Origin: Motiliproteus sediminis
GTDB lineage: Bacteria > Pseudomonadota > Gammaproteobacteria > Pseudomonadales > Balneatricaceae
NCBI RefSeq assembly: GCF_017912535.1
Contig: NZ_JAERQK010000010.1
Coordinates: forward strand, 101,146-165,145
DNA length: 64,000 nucleotides
Reading direction: 5' to 3'
In this document: one piece after another, positions 1 to 8,477 of the stretch
How the letters are laid out: every line of letters begins with the position of its first letter
Numbering within the stretch: the stretch's first letter is position 1
The notes under the pieces: generated by a model
What the model saw: the letters and a program-made list of their open reading frames with translations, nothing else
What the model was told of the DNA's origin: nothing
Database searches by the model: none
Program-made: the position numbers and the translations under genes

Positions 1-115
1 GATCATCATCGGCAAGCAGCGTAACGGTCCGATCGGTACCTGCCGTCTGGCGTTCCTCGGTCGCTACAGTAAGTTCGAAGACCTGGCGCACGATAGCTAT
101 CAGGATTACGAATAG
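1..115 (+). CDS. dnaB: Replicative DNA helicase DnaB, C-terminal end (partial)
   Basis: Reading from base 2, 37 codons run to a TAG at 113-115. The peptide opens with [13 protein letters not shown] and goes on to a short acidic tail. The K-Q-R-N-G-P-x-G-T stretch is the well-known strand near the C-terminus of DnaB-family replicative helicases, the hexameric ATPase that unwinds DNA ahead of the replisome. The start and both Walker motifs lie left of the window, so this is a truncation by the window edge and not a broken gene. It is followed directly by the repeat element. Confidence 0.85.
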   Translation, partial: IIIGKQRNGPIGTCRLAFLGRYSKFEDLAHDSYQDYE

Positions 116-222
116 CGGCCTCTTGGCTTTTGTGAGTCGTTACTTCGGAGCGGGCTCGATTGCGCTGCCCGATTAAATCTGCGTTTCAAGCTTCTTGTCG
201 TGCCCACCGATACGTCCTGTTG

Positions 223-266
223 CGCCCACCCGGGCGCATTCATTTTCTTTGAGCGCTCAAAGAAAA
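223..266 (+). repeat. Left inverted arm of the repeat element, with 24-base palindrome
   Basis: The core CGCCCACCCGGGCG occupies 223-236. Bases 243-266 form a perfect 24-base palindrome (TTTTCTTTGAGC and its complement), able to fold as a hairpin or be read identically on both strands. The arm at 809-852 repeats the arrangement in reverse. Confidence 0.7.
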
Positions 267-808
267 CGAATCAAAAGAAAACCGCCCCCGCTTACTTGTC
301 GGCTACGCCGATTCCCTGCGCAGGGCACGAACAATCCGGGGATCGTCAGAATGGCCGTCCCTGGCCATACTGCCGCCGCTTCGCGCATCCAGCGCTCGCC
401 CCTTCGGGCCTTAATCGGATTGTTCGCACCCTGCTCCGGCTGCGTAAAAGGGGGAATGGGGTGCAAGCCGATACATCAGGGTGAAAGGATCGAATAGACC
501 GAATTTCAGGAGAACTCGGTCGCTCGACGGCGACTTAGCCCCTTTGGAGCCGACGAGCACGGTGGCGGGGATTCGAAATAGGCCCCGAAGGGGGCGAGGC
601 AGGGATGCCGAGCCGGATTGCGGCACAAGGACAAATCGGCAGGATAGCCGATTTGCACAGACGTAGGCTGCCCGTAGGGTGAGCCACATGGATGTGGCGA
701 ATGAATGTGCCGTCCGATCCGCCCGAATCACCGCTGCCGCGCGCAGTGGACCCGGAGGGCGGCGGAACCAGGGGAGCATAAAGCACCGTTAGCGTTTTCT
801 TGGTTCCG

Positions 809-852
809 TTCTTTTCCGCGTCTGGAAAAGAATGAACCCGCCCGGGTGGGCG
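809..852 (-). repeat. Right inverted arm of the repeat element
   Basis: A hairpin with 9-base stem arms TTCTTTTCC / GGAAAAGAA and a 6-base loop fills 809-832. The 14-base core in reverse orientation follows at 839-852. Read on the minus strand, core then hairpin have the same order as in the left arm. The flank outside it (CTGTTCCGCCCACC on the minus strand) matches the copy near 63950 more closely than the left arm does. Confidence 0.7.
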
Positions 853-967
853 GAACAGAGGCTTTCAAACCAAGCCGTTAATGAGCTTCAAATCTACACT
901 GGCCGGCTCTGGTCTGGTGACCGCTCCGCGCCGATTCGCGTCATCCCTCTAACCGACGAGCCGCCTC

Positions 968-1408
968 TCAGACCTCGGCCGCTTCCTTGATAAACAAATC
1001 GCGGAAGCTTTCCGGTACCTGCGCTACCTTGCGCTGCTGGTAATCGAAAAACACGATGCCAGTTTTGGCGTGGGCGATCTCGACCGCGGTTTCCTTGTTG
1101 CTCAGCAGATAGAAGAAATCACAGCCGTACTTGTTGAAATCGGTGACGGTGACATCCACCTGAATCTGGTCGCCATGGAACCCCTCGGCCTTGTAGATGA
1201 TCACCGAATCGGTCATCACCAGGCCCAACCCTTCGATATCCAGTTCGCCGTAATGGTACTGCTTGAGAAAGCGCACCCGCGCTTCGTGAATCAGTCCCAG
1301 CAAGGCATCGTTGCCGAGATGGCCGCCGTAGTTGATATCGCTGATGCGGACCGGCAGCTCGGTGGAGAAGGTGAAATGCTTGGGCATCTCCAGTTTGACT
1401 CGTGCCAT
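968..1408 (-). CDS. Hot-dog fold acyl-CoA thioesterase (4HBT type)
   Basis: This 146-residue protein has the length and layout of a single hot-dog thioesterase. After an N-terminal strand comes ISDINYGGHLGND, the segment carrying the catalytic acidic/Asn region of 4-hydroxybenzoyl-CoA thioesterase relatives, on the long central helix that continues to RFLKQ. Such enzymes hydrolyse acyl-CoA thioesters in the cytoplasm; the substrate cannot be read here. An AGGAG lies six bases before the ATG. The gene follows bioA on the same strand with a 34-base gap, so the two are probably cotranscribed, although no role for it in biotin synthesis is known to me. Confidence 0.8.
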   Translation of the reverse strand: MARVKLEMPKHFTFSTELPVRISDINYGGHLGNDALLGLIHEARVRFLKQYHYGELDIEGLGLVMTDSVIIYKAEGFHGDQIQVDVTVTDFNKYGCDFFYLLSNKETAVEIAHAKTGIVFFDYQQRKVAQVPESFRDLFIKEAAEV

Positions 1409-1442
1409 CTTGGCTCCTGCTTAGATTCTTTGTCTGTTTGGT

Positions 1443-2726
1443 TTAGAGAGTGTGAATGACGCTGACCATGGCGCGGGTCAGCGTGGCAAGTTCATCGTTG
1501 CTGATAACGTAGGGCGGCATGACGTAGACCAGCTTGCCAAAGGGTCGCACCCAGACGCCGGCATCGACCAGACGCGGCTGGATCTCCTTCATCACTACCG
1601 GCTGTTTGAGTTCGACCACGCCGATGGCGCCCAATACCCTGACGTCAGCCACCTGCGGTAGTTCGCGGCAGGGGGCCAGCCCCTGCTTCAGACCTGCTTC
1701 TATGGCTGTAATCTGCGTCTGCCACGCGCCCTCTTGCAATAACGCCAGGCTGGCGCCGGCCACTGCGCAGGCCAGCGGGTTGGCCATGAAGGTGGGGCCG
1801 TGCATAAAGCAGCCGGCGCCGCCGGCGGAGATGGTCTCGGCGATTTCAGTGCGGGTGAGGGTCGCTGCCAGGGTCATGTAGCCGCCGGTCAGTGCCTTGC
1901 CGAGGCAGAGGATATCCGGGGTGATACCGGCGTGTTCGCAGGCGAACAGCTTGCCGGACCGACCAAAACCGGTGGCGATCTCATCAGCGATCAGCAGCAG
2001 ATCGTAGCGGTTGCAGAGGGCGCGTGCCGCCTTGAGGTATTCGGGATGGTAGAAACGCATTCCGCCGGCGCCCTGCACAACCGGCTCCAGAATCAGCGCG
2101 GCCAGTTCGTCATGATGCTGCTCGATCAGCGCCGCCAGAGGTGCGATATCGGCATCATTCCAGGGCTGGTCAAATCGGGTTTGTGGGGCCGGCGCGAACA
2201 GGTGCTGCGGTAGCACCTCGGTGAACAGTTCGTGCATGCCGTTGACTGGATCGCATACCGCCATGGCGCCAAAGGTATCGCCGTGATAGCCGTTGCGAAT
2301 GGTGATCAGGCGATGCTTCTGCGGCTGGCCCTTGGCATGCCAGTACTGGATCGCCATCTTGATGGCAACCTCCACAGTCACCGAGCCGGAATCGGCCAGA
2401 AAAACTTTGTCGAGGCCATCGGGGGTCATCTCGACCAGTTGGCGACAGAGACTGATGGCGGGCTCGTGGGTCAGGCCGCCAAACATCACGTGTGCCATGC
2501 GGTCGATCTGTTGGTGGGCGGCCTGGTTGAGTGCCGGATGGTTGTACCCGTGGATGGCGGACCACCAGGATGCCATGCCATCAATCAACTGGCGCCCATC
2601 GGCCAGAGTCAGACGAACGCCATCGGCTCCAACCACCGGAAATGCCGCTGGCGGATCGATCATCGACGAGTAGGGGTGCCAGATGTGCTGTTGATCGAAA
2701 CGGATATCGTCGGAACCGAGGCTCAT
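1443..2726 (-). CDS. bioA: Adenosylmethionine-8-amino-7-oxononanoate aminotransferase
   Basis: BioA transfers the amino group of S-adenosylmethionine to 7-keto-8-aminopelargonate, giving 7,8-diaminopelargonate in biotin synthesis, with PLP in the cytoplasm. The 427-residue product shows the BioA hallmark HIWHPYSSM near the start, [15 protein letters not shown] shortly after, the PLP-site segment [15 protein letters not shown], and [11 protein letters not shown] with the Schiff-base lysine. The length fits the family. GGGAG precedes the ATG by about seven bases. No other bio gene is in the window, so bioA stands apart from bioBFCD here. The gene before it on the same strand is dodecin. Confidence 0.95.
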   Translation of the reverse strand: MSLGSDDIRFDQQHIWHPYSSMIDPPAAFPVVGADGVRLTLADGRQLIDGMASWWSAIHGYNHPALNQAAHQQIDRMAHVMFGGLTHEPAISLCRQLVEMTPDGLDKVFLADSGSVTVEVAIKMAIQYWHAKGQPQKHRLITIRNGYHGDTFGAMAVCDPVNGMHELFTEVLPQHLFAPAPQTRFDQPWNDADIAPLAALIEQHHDELAALILEPVVQGAGGMRFYHPEYLKAARALCNRYDLLLIADEIATGFGRSGKLFACEHAGITPDILCLGKALTGGYMTLAATLTRTEIAETISAGGAGCFMHGPTFMANPLACAVAGASLALLQEGAWQTQITAIEAGLKQGLAPCRELPQVADVRVLGAIGVVELKQPVVMKEIQPRLVDAGVWVRPFGKLVYVMPPYVISNDELATLTRAMVSVIHTL

Positions 2727-2794
2727 AGCTGCTCCCTGTTGGAAAGCGGTTATTAGAACGCCTCGGCCCCGACCGGTTCAAGCGCTAATCGGGT

Positions 2795-3001
2795 TCAGTC
2801 GAGGCGGAATCCGACCTTGATTACGACCTGGAAGTGAGCCACTTCGCCATCGCTGACATGGCCGCGGGTTTCGACCACCTGAAACCAGCCGATATGGTCG
2901 AGGCTTTGGGAGGCCTTGGCCACGGCATTGCGAATCGCCTGATCGCTGCTTTCCGGTGAGGAACCCACGACTTCTACCATCTTGTATACATGATCGCTCA
3001 T
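2795..3001 (-). CDS. Dodecin (small flavin-binding protein)
   Basis: This 68-residue protein starts MSDHVYKMVEVVGSS and ends in a strand with HFQVVIKVGFRLD. The order strand, helix (SDQAIRNAVAKAS), strand (WFQVVETRGHV), strand is that of dodecins, which assemble into dodecameric shells that bind flavin dimers and are thought to buffer or store flavin. The tryptophan in IGWFQV sits where the flavin-stacking Trp of the family is found. The start is the ATG at 3001, with AAGGAG just upstream; a much longer frame extends in front of it but has no such site. A perfect 14-base inverted repeat lies 32 bases upstream. Confidence 0.9.
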   Translation of the reverse strand: MSDHVYKMVEVVGSSPESSDQAIRNAVAKASQSLDHIGWFQVVETRGHVSDGEVAHFQVVIKVGFRLD

Positions 3002-3032
3002 GCGCTGCTCCTTGCCTGAATCTAGCTTGGAT

Positions 3033-3077
3033 GGAGCGGTCGATACCGAGCTTAGGGGTGTCTGTATCGACCGCTCC
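3033..3077. promoter_or_regulatory. Perfect 14-base inverted repeat between dodecin and fhs
   Basis: GGAGCGGTCGATAC at 3033-3046 is exactly complementary to GTATCGACCGCTCC at 3064-3077, with a 17-base spacer. It lies in the 186-base divergent gap between dodecin (minus) and fhs (plus). It could be a stable RNA hairpin in the dodecin leader or a two-half-site operator with half-sites 31 bases apart. There is no T-run on either side, so it is not a classical terminator. Confidence 0.6.
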
Positions 3078-3187
3078 GATGCCACCAGAGTGTAGTAGAA
3101 GAATTGGCCGCGACCGGAGCAGAACCCGTTCTGGGTCCTATGCTTAGGGAATAGTAACGATTGCGGTGACAACCAAGGGCGCAGCTT

Positions 3188-4870
3188 ATGGCACAGCAGG
3201 TAATGAGCGATATCGAGATTGCCCGGCAGGCCAAGGGGCTTGCTATCGATGCGGTGGCGGCGTCGCTGGGGCTTGAGGAAGCAGAGCTGGAACGTTACGG
3301 CCGCGACAAGGCAAAAGTCTCCTTGCAGGCGCTGCAAAACCGTACCAATCTCCCGGACGGCAAGCTGGTGCTGGTTTCGGCCATCCACCCGACGCCGCTG
3401 GGAGAGGGTAAAACCACCTCTGCCATAGGCTTGGGGGATGCGCTCAATCGGATCGGGCGCAAAGCCTCGATCTGTTTGCGCGAGCCATCGCTTGGACCCT
3501 GTTTCGGCATCAAGGGCGGTGCGGCCGGGGGCGGCTACTCCCAGGTGATACCGATGGAGTCGATCAACCTCCACTTCACCGGCGACTTTCACGCCATCGG
3601 TCTGGCCCATAACCTGTTGGCGGCGGTACTTGATAACCACCTGCATCAGGGCAATGCGCTCGGTATCGATTGCCGTCGGGTGGTGTGGAAGCGGGTCCTG
3701 GACATGAATGACCGTGCCTTGCGCAACGTCATGGTGGGGCTGGGTGGACCGGCCAATTCGATGCCACGGGAAAGCGGCTTTGATATCACCGTGGCCTCTG
3801 AAGTGATGGCGATCTTTTGTTTGGCCATGAGCCTGAATGAGCTCAAGCAGCGGCTCGGTGACATCATCGTTGCCTATACCTACGACCAGAAACCGGTCAC
3901 CGCGCGTGATCTCAGGGCCCACGGAGCGATGACGGTACTGCTCAAGGATGCGTTCCAGCCCAACTTGGTGCAGACCCTGGAGCATACGCCGGCCTTTGTG
4001 CACGGTGGTCCCTTCGCTAATATTGCCCACGGTTGCAACAGTCTGGTGGCGACCCGCATGGCACTCAAACTGAGTGATTATGTGGTGACCGAGGCGGGCT
4101 TCGGAGCCGATCTCGGTGCGGAAAAGTTCTTTAATATCATCTGTCGGATGTCGGGGTTAAAACCGCAGGTGGTGGTGTTGGTGGCTACGGTGAGGGCGCT
4201 GAAGTTCCACGGCGGCGTGGCGGTTGATCGGCTGAAGAAGGAAGACGTGGAGGCAGTAGAGCGGGGGGTGGAGAATCTGCGCCAGCATATCGACAACGTG
4301 CACCGCTTTCACCTACCGGTGGTGGTGGCGATCAACCGCTTTGCCGGCGACAGCGACGCTGAGATCGACGCGATCCGTTACAAGTGCGATTACCTCGGGG
4401 TGCCTGTGGTGCCCTGTAGCAATTGGGCAGACGGCGGTGCCGGCGCAGAAACGCTGGCGCAAGCGGTGGTGGATAAAGTGGAACAGCATCAAGGCGACTT
4501 TCGCTTGCTTTACGATGATTCGCTGCCCCTGTGGCAAAAAATCCGCACCATTGCGCGTGAAATTTACGGCGCCGACGATATCCTCGCCGACAAAAAACTG
4601 CGCGACAAAATTCGTGCCCTGGAGCGTGACGGCTATGGTCGGTTGCCGGTCTGTATGGCCAAAACCCAGTACAGTTTCTCCACCGATCCGGCCCTGAAAG
4701 GGCGCCCGCGTGGGTTCGATGTGCCGCTGCGTGATGTGCAACTGGCTGCCGGCGCCGGCTTTATCGTCGTGTTGACCGATAACGTGATGACCATGCCGGG
4801 GCTACCTAGACAGCCGTCGGCCGAGTTGATCGATCTGGATGACGATGGCCTGGTTAGCGGCTTGTTCTGA
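3188..4870 (+). CDS. fhs: Formate--tetrahydrofolate ligase
   Basis: The enzyme makes 10-formyl-THF from formate, THF and ATP in the cytoplasm, feeding purine synthesis and the C1 pool. The 560-residue product has the nucleotide-binding loop TPLGEGKTT at residues 69-77, then the conserved [15 protein letters not shown] segment and [16 protein letters not shown]. The C-terminal part ([29 protein letters not shown]) is also typical, and the length matches. The chosen ATG is the first; a second in-frame ATG at 3203 is possible and neither has a strong ribosome site. A class V aminotransferase follows 59 bases later and probably shares the transcript. Many gammaproteobacteria lack this gene and rely on FolD. 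Confidence 0.95.
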   Translation: MAQQVMSDIEIARQAKGLAIDAVAASLGLEEAELERYGRDKAKVSLQALQNRTNLPDGKLVLVSAIHPTPLGEGKTTSAIGLGDALNRIGRKASICLREPSLGPCFGIKGGAAGGGYSQVIPMESINLHFTGDFHAIGLAHNLLAAVLDNHLHQGNALGIDCRRVVWKRVLDMNDRALRNVMVGLGGPANSMPRESGFDITVASEVMAIFCLAMSLNELKQRLGDIIVAYTYDQKPVTARDLRAHGAMTVLLKDAFQPNLVQTLEHTPAFVHGGPFANIAHGCNSLVATRMALKLSDYVVTEAGFGADLGAEKFFNIICRMSGLKPQVVVLVATVRALKFHGGVAVDRLKKEDVEAVERGVENLRQHIDNVHRFHLPVVVAINRFAGDSDAEIDAIRYKCDYLGVPVVPCSNWADGGAGAETLAQAVVDKVEQHQGDFRLLYDDSLPLWQKIRTIAREIYGADDILADKKLRDKIRALERDGYGRLPVCMAKTQYSFSTDPALKGRPRGFDVPLRDVQLAAGAGFIVVLTDNVMTMPGLPRQPSAELIDLDDDGLVSGLF

Positions 4871-4929
4871 AACCTCGGCTAATCTGTACCTTGGTCACCC
4901 GCTAACCGCAACGCAAAAGGAGAGCAACG

Positions 4930-6057
4930 ATGCCGGGACTGTTATCCCACGTCGACCCCGACGGACTGCTGGAATATTCGGTGGTCTATACCGACCGCGC
5001 CCTGAATCATATGTCGGAGCGCTTTCAACAAGTGATGCGCGAGATCTCCACCACCCTCAAACAGGTTTACCACGCCGACGCAGTGGCGGTGGTGCCGGGC
5101 AGCGGCACCTTCGGCATGGAGGCGGTGGCGCGCCAGTTTGCCGGCGAACAACCGTGCTTGGTGATCCGTAACGGCTGGTTCAGCTACCGTTGGAGTCAAA
5201 TCCTGGAGATGGGCGCTATTGCCGCCTCGGTGCAGGTGATGAAGGCGCGACCTGCGACCGAGCACCGTCATAGCTCTTTTGTACCGGCACCCATCGAAGA
5301 GGTCTGCGAGCAGATTGCGGATCTGCGTCCGCAAGTGGTGTTCGCGCCGCATGTGGAAACCAGCTCCGGTATGTTGCTACCCGACGATTACCTGCGCCGG
5401 TTGGCCGATGCGGTGCATGGGGTGGGCGGCTTGCTGGTGCTGGACTGCATCGCCTCCGGCGCTTTGTGGGTGGATATGCAGGCGCTGGATATTGACGTGC
5501 TGGTCAGTGCGCCGCAGAAGGGTTGGAGCGGATCGCCCTGTTGCGGACTGGTGATGCTGCGCGAGCGGGCGCTGGCGCGGATGGCCAAGACCACCAGTAG
5601 CAGCTTTGCTTGCGACCTGAAAAAGTGGCATCAGATCATGCTGGCGTATGAGCAGGGGGGGCACGCCTACCATGCCACCATGCCGACCGACGGACTGCGA
5701 GTGTTCGCCGAGGTGATGCGTGAAACGGCCGATTATGGCTTCGACAAGGTGCGTGAAGAACAGCTGGAGCTGGGGCGTCGGGTGCGCCAGTTGCTGGATG
5801 AACGCGGCTTCGACAGCGTCGCCGCGCCCGGTTTTGAAGCGCCGGGAGTGGTGGTCTGTTACACCCAGGATGGTGATCTGCACAGCGGCGGCAAATTTCG
5901 CCAGCAGGGTCTGCAGATTGCAGCTGGCGTGCCGTTGGCTTGCGATGAGCCGGAGTGGTTCAAAACCTTCCGCATCGGCTTGTTTGGGCTGGATAAACTG
6001 CACCATCCGGAAAGGACGGTGGCGGAATTGGCGCGCGCCTTGGATTCAATGGCCTGA
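4930..6057 (+). CDS. Class V aminotransferase (serine/alanine--glyoxylate type)
   Basis: A fold-type I PLP enzyme of 375 residues. The substrate-loop and cofactor segment VPGSGTFGMEAVARQ is at about residues 55-69, the PLP-ring aspartate region LLVLDCIASGA at 168-178, and the Schiff-base lysine is K197 in SAPQKGWSGSP. These features place it with alanine--glyoxylate, serine--glyoxylate and serine--pyruvate aminotransferases. Exact donor and acceptor cannot be told. An AAAGGAGAG site lies just upstream of the ATG. Its place after fhs suggests a link between C1 units and serine/glycine metabolism; this is inference from context. Confidence 0.85.
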   Translation: MPGLLSHVDPDGLLEYSVVYTDRALNHMSERFQQVMREISTTLKQVYHADAVAVVPGSGTFGMEAVARQFAGEQPCLVIRNGWFSYRWSQILEMGAIAASVQVMKARPATEHRHSSFVPAPIEEVCEQIADLRPQVVFAPHVETSSGMLLPDDYLRRLADAVHGVGGLLVLDCIASGALWVDMQALDIDVLVSAPQKGWSGSPCCGLVMLRERALARMAKTTSSSFACDLKKWHQIMLAYEQGGHAYHATMPTDGLRVFAEVMRETADYGFDKVREEQLELGRRVRQLLDERGFDSVAAPGFEAPGVVVCYTQDGDLHSGGKFRQQGLQIAAGVPLACDEPEWFKTFRIGLFGLDKLHHPERTVAELARALDSMA

Positions 6058-6120
6058 CCACGACCTTCAGGTTTTTACGGCGGCGGCCGATACTCGCTCT
6101 CTTTTGGAGGGGAGTTGGGT

Positions 6121-6222
6121 ATGAAGTATCGTTGGTGGCTGGTCGTTGGGTTACTCGGTTGGTTGGCCGGTTGTTCGCCGATTCCGGACCTGCCGGGGCC
6201 GCTCGGTATCCCGGGCTTTTAA
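6121..6222 (+). CDS. Tiny lipoprotein of 33 residues
   Basis: An ATG-to-TAA frame of 34 codons encodes a positively charged start (MKYRWW), a hydrophobic stretch and the lipobox LAGC with the lipidation cysteine at residue 18. The mature peptide is only about 16 residues and rich in proline and glycine (SPIPDLPGPLGIPGF). A GGAGGGGAG site precedes the ATG at workable distance. Size and lipobox make it a plausible real gene; the function is unknown. It follows the aminotransferase by 63 bases on the same strand and ends just before a minus-strand terminator. Confidence 0.6.
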   Translation: MKYRWWLVVGLLGWLAGCSPIPDLPGPLGIPGF

Positions 6223-6236
6223 AACGTCCTCTCGAT

Positions 6237-6275
6237 AAAAAAGCGCCGCTGGCCTTGAAGGTACACCGGCGGCGC
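6237..6275 (-). terminator. Rho-independent terminator for the outer-membrane barrel gene
   Basis: On the minus strand a 10-base GC-rich stem (arms 6266-6275 and 6243-6252, one imperfect pair) is followed by a run of six T. It lies 16 bases after the stop of the barrel protein gene. Confidence 0.75.
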
Positions 6276-6290
6276 GAAAGCGTATGAAGG

Positions 6291-6854
6291 TTAGAGGTTG
6301 ATACCCACTTTCAGCAGCACGCGGCTGTTGTCGACGTCGACCTTACCGGCGCCAAAATCCTCTTTGTCAGTGATCTGGTAGCGCGCTTCGGCACCGAAAA
6401 AGAACGCATCGCGCCGGTAATGCAGGCTGACACCGGCCTGCAGGCCGAGCAGGGTCTCATCGTTGCCGTTGCTATCCACTTTCATGATTCCCACGCCCGG
6501 GCCAAAGCCCAGTTCCATATGCTCACTGACCGGAACAACATAATGGGGGTTGATCTCCAGACTGGTGATCTTCAGGCCCTGATCGTCATAGCGGGTCAGG
6601 CTGGCCTGCTGACGAATGCGGTTGCTCGGCGGCTGAATCAGCGGGCAGTTGAGTGATAACTCCAGCCCCCACAGGTCGTCCGCATCTGCTCCGGTAACGT
6701 CCGGGTCCAGTTGGCCGCCGATCAGCGCCAGCGTCGGTTCGGCGCGGTAGTTGTCGCCGGTCAGCGCGGGAAAGCTCCAGCCTTCGGCCAGGGCCAGCGG
6801 TGCGGTGGTGGAAACGGCGAGGCCCAGCAGGGCGGCAGCGGCGGGGTTGCGCAT
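6291..6854 (-). CDS. Small outer-membrane beta-barrel protein
   Basis: The 187-residue product starts with a Sec signal peptide (hydrophobic core then PLALA, cut near AEGWSF). It continues as alternating-pattern strands with GFGPGVGIM and SLHYRRDAFFFGAEARY, and ends in VLLKVGINL, a terminal strand with a hydrophobic last residue suited to BAM-mediated insertion. The design is that of OmpA/OmpW-like eight-strand barrels; the substrate or partner is unknown. A conserved-looking Cys (LNCPLIQ) lies in the middle. It has its own terminator and is transcribed alone. Confidence 0.7.
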   Translation of the reverse strand: MRNPAAAALLGLAVSTTAPLALAEGWSFPALTGDNYRAEPTLALIGGQLDPDVTGADADDLWGLELSLNCPLIQPPSNRIRQQASLTRYDDQGLKITSLEINPHYVVPVSEHMELGFGPGVGIMKVDSNGNDETLLGLQAGVSLHYRRDAFFFGAEARYQITDKEDFGAGKVDVDNSRVLLKVGINL

Positions 6855-6955
6855 GATGAATTAGCTCCGGTTGATGAGTATGAGCGGAGCCTATCGTTGC
6901 GCTAACCCCTGGTATGTAACTGCAGTCACACAACCGTGCCGCGGGGTGAGGGTGG

Positions 6956-7168
6956 TCAGTCGCCGCTATGCTGGCGGGCCCGGAATGCAGCCACCGGTTC
7001 GCCGCCGATGCCCCAGTTGTCCATCTCCACCTCGTCGATCACCACCACGGTGGTGTTGGGGTTTTTCCCCAGCGTATCCTGCAGCAACCGGGTGACACCG
7101 GCGATCAGTTCGGCTTTCTGTTCGGCGCTGGCGCCTTCTTTGGTGATCTTGATATTAACGTAGGGCAT
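6956..7168 (-). CDS. 4-oxalocrotonate tautomerase family protein
   Basis: This 70-residue protein begins MPYVNIKITKEGAS, exposing Pro after Met removal, the catalytic base of the tautomerase superfamily. The second half has NTTVVVIDEVEMDNWGIGG, as in 4-OT/YwhB-like small tautomerases that act as hexamers or dimers in the cytoplasm. It is a few residues longer than classical 4-OT. GGAG lies before the ATG. The gene follows an MFS transporter by 17 bases, so transporter and tautomerase probably handle the same, unidentified compound. Confidence 0.88.
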   Translation of the reverse strand: MPYVNIKITKEGASAEQKAELIAGVTRLLQDTLGKNPNTTVVVIDEVEMDNWGIGGEPVAAFRARQHSGD

Positions 7169-7185
7169 GGGCTCTCCGGTTGGTT

Positions 7186-8403
7186 TCAGACGGCGCTTTT
7201 CAGCGTCAGTTCGTTACGTTCTACTGCACGCAACACCAGCAGCAGCACGCTGCCAACGATCATGGCGCCGGTGGCGAGAATCAGGCCCGCACTGTAATCA
7301 CCGCTGCGCCCCACGATCAGTGCGATCAGCGCCGGTGCCAGAATTTGGGCCACCCCGTAGGAGAGTGTCATCTTGCCCATCATTTTGGCGGGGTGGCGGG
7401 GGTAGTAGCGCCCTGCCATGGTCAACACCAGGCTGACGATGCCGATAAAGGTGCCGCCAAACAGCACGGCGCTAATCAATGCTGCGCTTTCTGTTTTTAC
7501 CACCAGCGGCAGGCCGATGCCGGCTATCTGCACCACCGACGCGATAATCAGCGCGTTGAGATCGCCGGTTATCCGCGCGATCCGGTCCCACACCACGCAG
7601 GCAGGTGCTGCTGCCAGCCCGATCAGCATGAATACCTGGTTACCCAGGCCATTCAGCGAGGGCATGGCGTCGACGATGGCAACGATAAAGGTGGCGCTGA
7701 TGACGTAACCGATGCCGGCACAGAAGTAGGCCGCCATAAACAGGCGCAAAAACAGCCGCGAGGGTGGACTGTCGGTGAGCTGCTGCCCGCTGACAGTGAC
7801 CGAGGTGTCGCCGGGACGAGGTAGCCAGAGCCAGGCGGGCACAGCCAGTGCAGCGCCGACAGCGCTGAACCACCACCATTGCTGAGCCCAGTCAAACTGG
7901 CCGCTCAGGCCATCTACCAGCAGGGCACAACCGGCGATGCCGATACCGACGCCGGCAAAGTGAACCCCCAGCTCGCTACGGAAATGGTGGCGGATCAGCC
8001 AGTTGAGAACCAAGCCAGAACCGAACAGCAGCCCCGCAGCGCTGCTGAGGCCGGCGACGTAACGCAATAGCGCCCACAGTATCCAGTCGCTGGTCAGCGC
8101 CATGCCGGCGGTGGAGAGCAGAGCCACCACCATCCCCAGCCGGTAGAGGCGGTCTTTAAGTGACATATCGGTGATCGAGGAGGCAAACAGGGCGCCACTG
8201 AGATAACCGAGATAGTTGATACTGGCCAGCCAGCTGCCCTGTGCGGGGGTCAGTCCAGCCTGCTCCAGCATCACCGGCAGTAAGGGGGTGTAGGCGAAGC
8301 GGGCGACGCCCATCATCAGCATTAAGCCGAGGATGCCGGCAATCAGGACGCGTATTCGTTCAGCGGCTGGAGTCATCAACAGGTACTCAGGGTATAGGTG
8401 CAA
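7186..8403 (-). CDS. MFS transporter, YbfB/YjiJ family
   Basis: About twelve hydrophobic segments make this a major facilitator permease of up to 405 residues. The N-terminal GLMLMMGVARFAYTPLLP, with GVxRFAYTPLLP, is the signature of the YbfB/YjiJ group, and LGYLSGALFAS follows in helix 2. The annotated frame starts MHLYPEYLLM; an in-frame ATG at 8376 (MTPAAERI) is equally plausible and places the start directly before the first helix. The LysR gene is divergent, 74 bases away, and is the likely regulator. The substrate is unknown. Confidence 0.82.
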   Translation of the reverse strand: MHLYPEYLLMTPAAERIRVLIAGILGLMLMMGVARFAYTPLLPVMLEQAGLTPAQGSWLASINYLGYLSGALFASSITDMSLKDRLYRLGMVVALLSTAGMALTSDWILWALLRYVAGLSSAAGLLFGSGLVLNWLIRHHFRSELGVHFAGVGIGIAGCALLVDGLSGQFDWAQQWWWFSAVGAALAVPAWLWLPRPGDTSVTVSGQQLTDSPPSRLFLRLFMAAYFCAGIGYVISATFIVAIVDAMPSLNGLGNQVFMLIGLAAAPACVVWDRIARITGDLNALIIASVVQIAGIGLPLVVKTESAALISAVLFGGTFIGIVSLVLTMAGRYYPRHPAKMMGKMTLSYGVAQILAPALIALIVGRSGDYSAGLILATGAMIVGSVLLLVLRAVERNELTLKSAV

Positions 8404-8477
8404 CCAGCTTAATGGAGGGTTACTATCCCTACAATCGAATTAAACAGAACAAAACATTCTGCCTGAGAGATCTATCT

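Larger units (their letters stand above)
166..882. repeat. Non-coding interspersed repeat element with inverted ends
   Basis: The roughly 850 bases between dnaB and the thioesterase gene hold no convincing gene. Short open frames exist on both strands, but they have low-complexity Arg/Pro/Ala translations and no ribosome-binding sites. Both ends carry the same 14-base core, CGCCCACCCGGGCG, in opposite orientation (223-236 and, reversed, 839-852). Each core is followed inward by a hairpin rich in T then A (243-266 and 809-832). A third copy of the core with flanking text lies at 63902-64000. Related repeat islands are common in Pseudomonas-like and Oceanospirillum-like genomes, from memory. 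Whether this one is mobile, transcribed or structural cannot be told from the sequence. Confidence 0.6.

Noticed and set aside
195..786. Several overlapping open frames of 60-120 codons on both strands in the repeat element
   Set aside because: Low-complexity translations, no ribosome sites, and they overlap each other and the inverted repeats; they are by-products of GC-rich DNA.
3002..4030. Long minus-strand frame continuing upstream of dodecin across fhs
   Set aside because: It is the dodecin frame read backward through a well-supported plus-strand gene; only the last 68 codons match a protein family.
8241..8477. N-terminal extension of the LysR protein
   Set aside because: It lies antisense to the MFS gene and the winged helix starts at the ATG at 8478.
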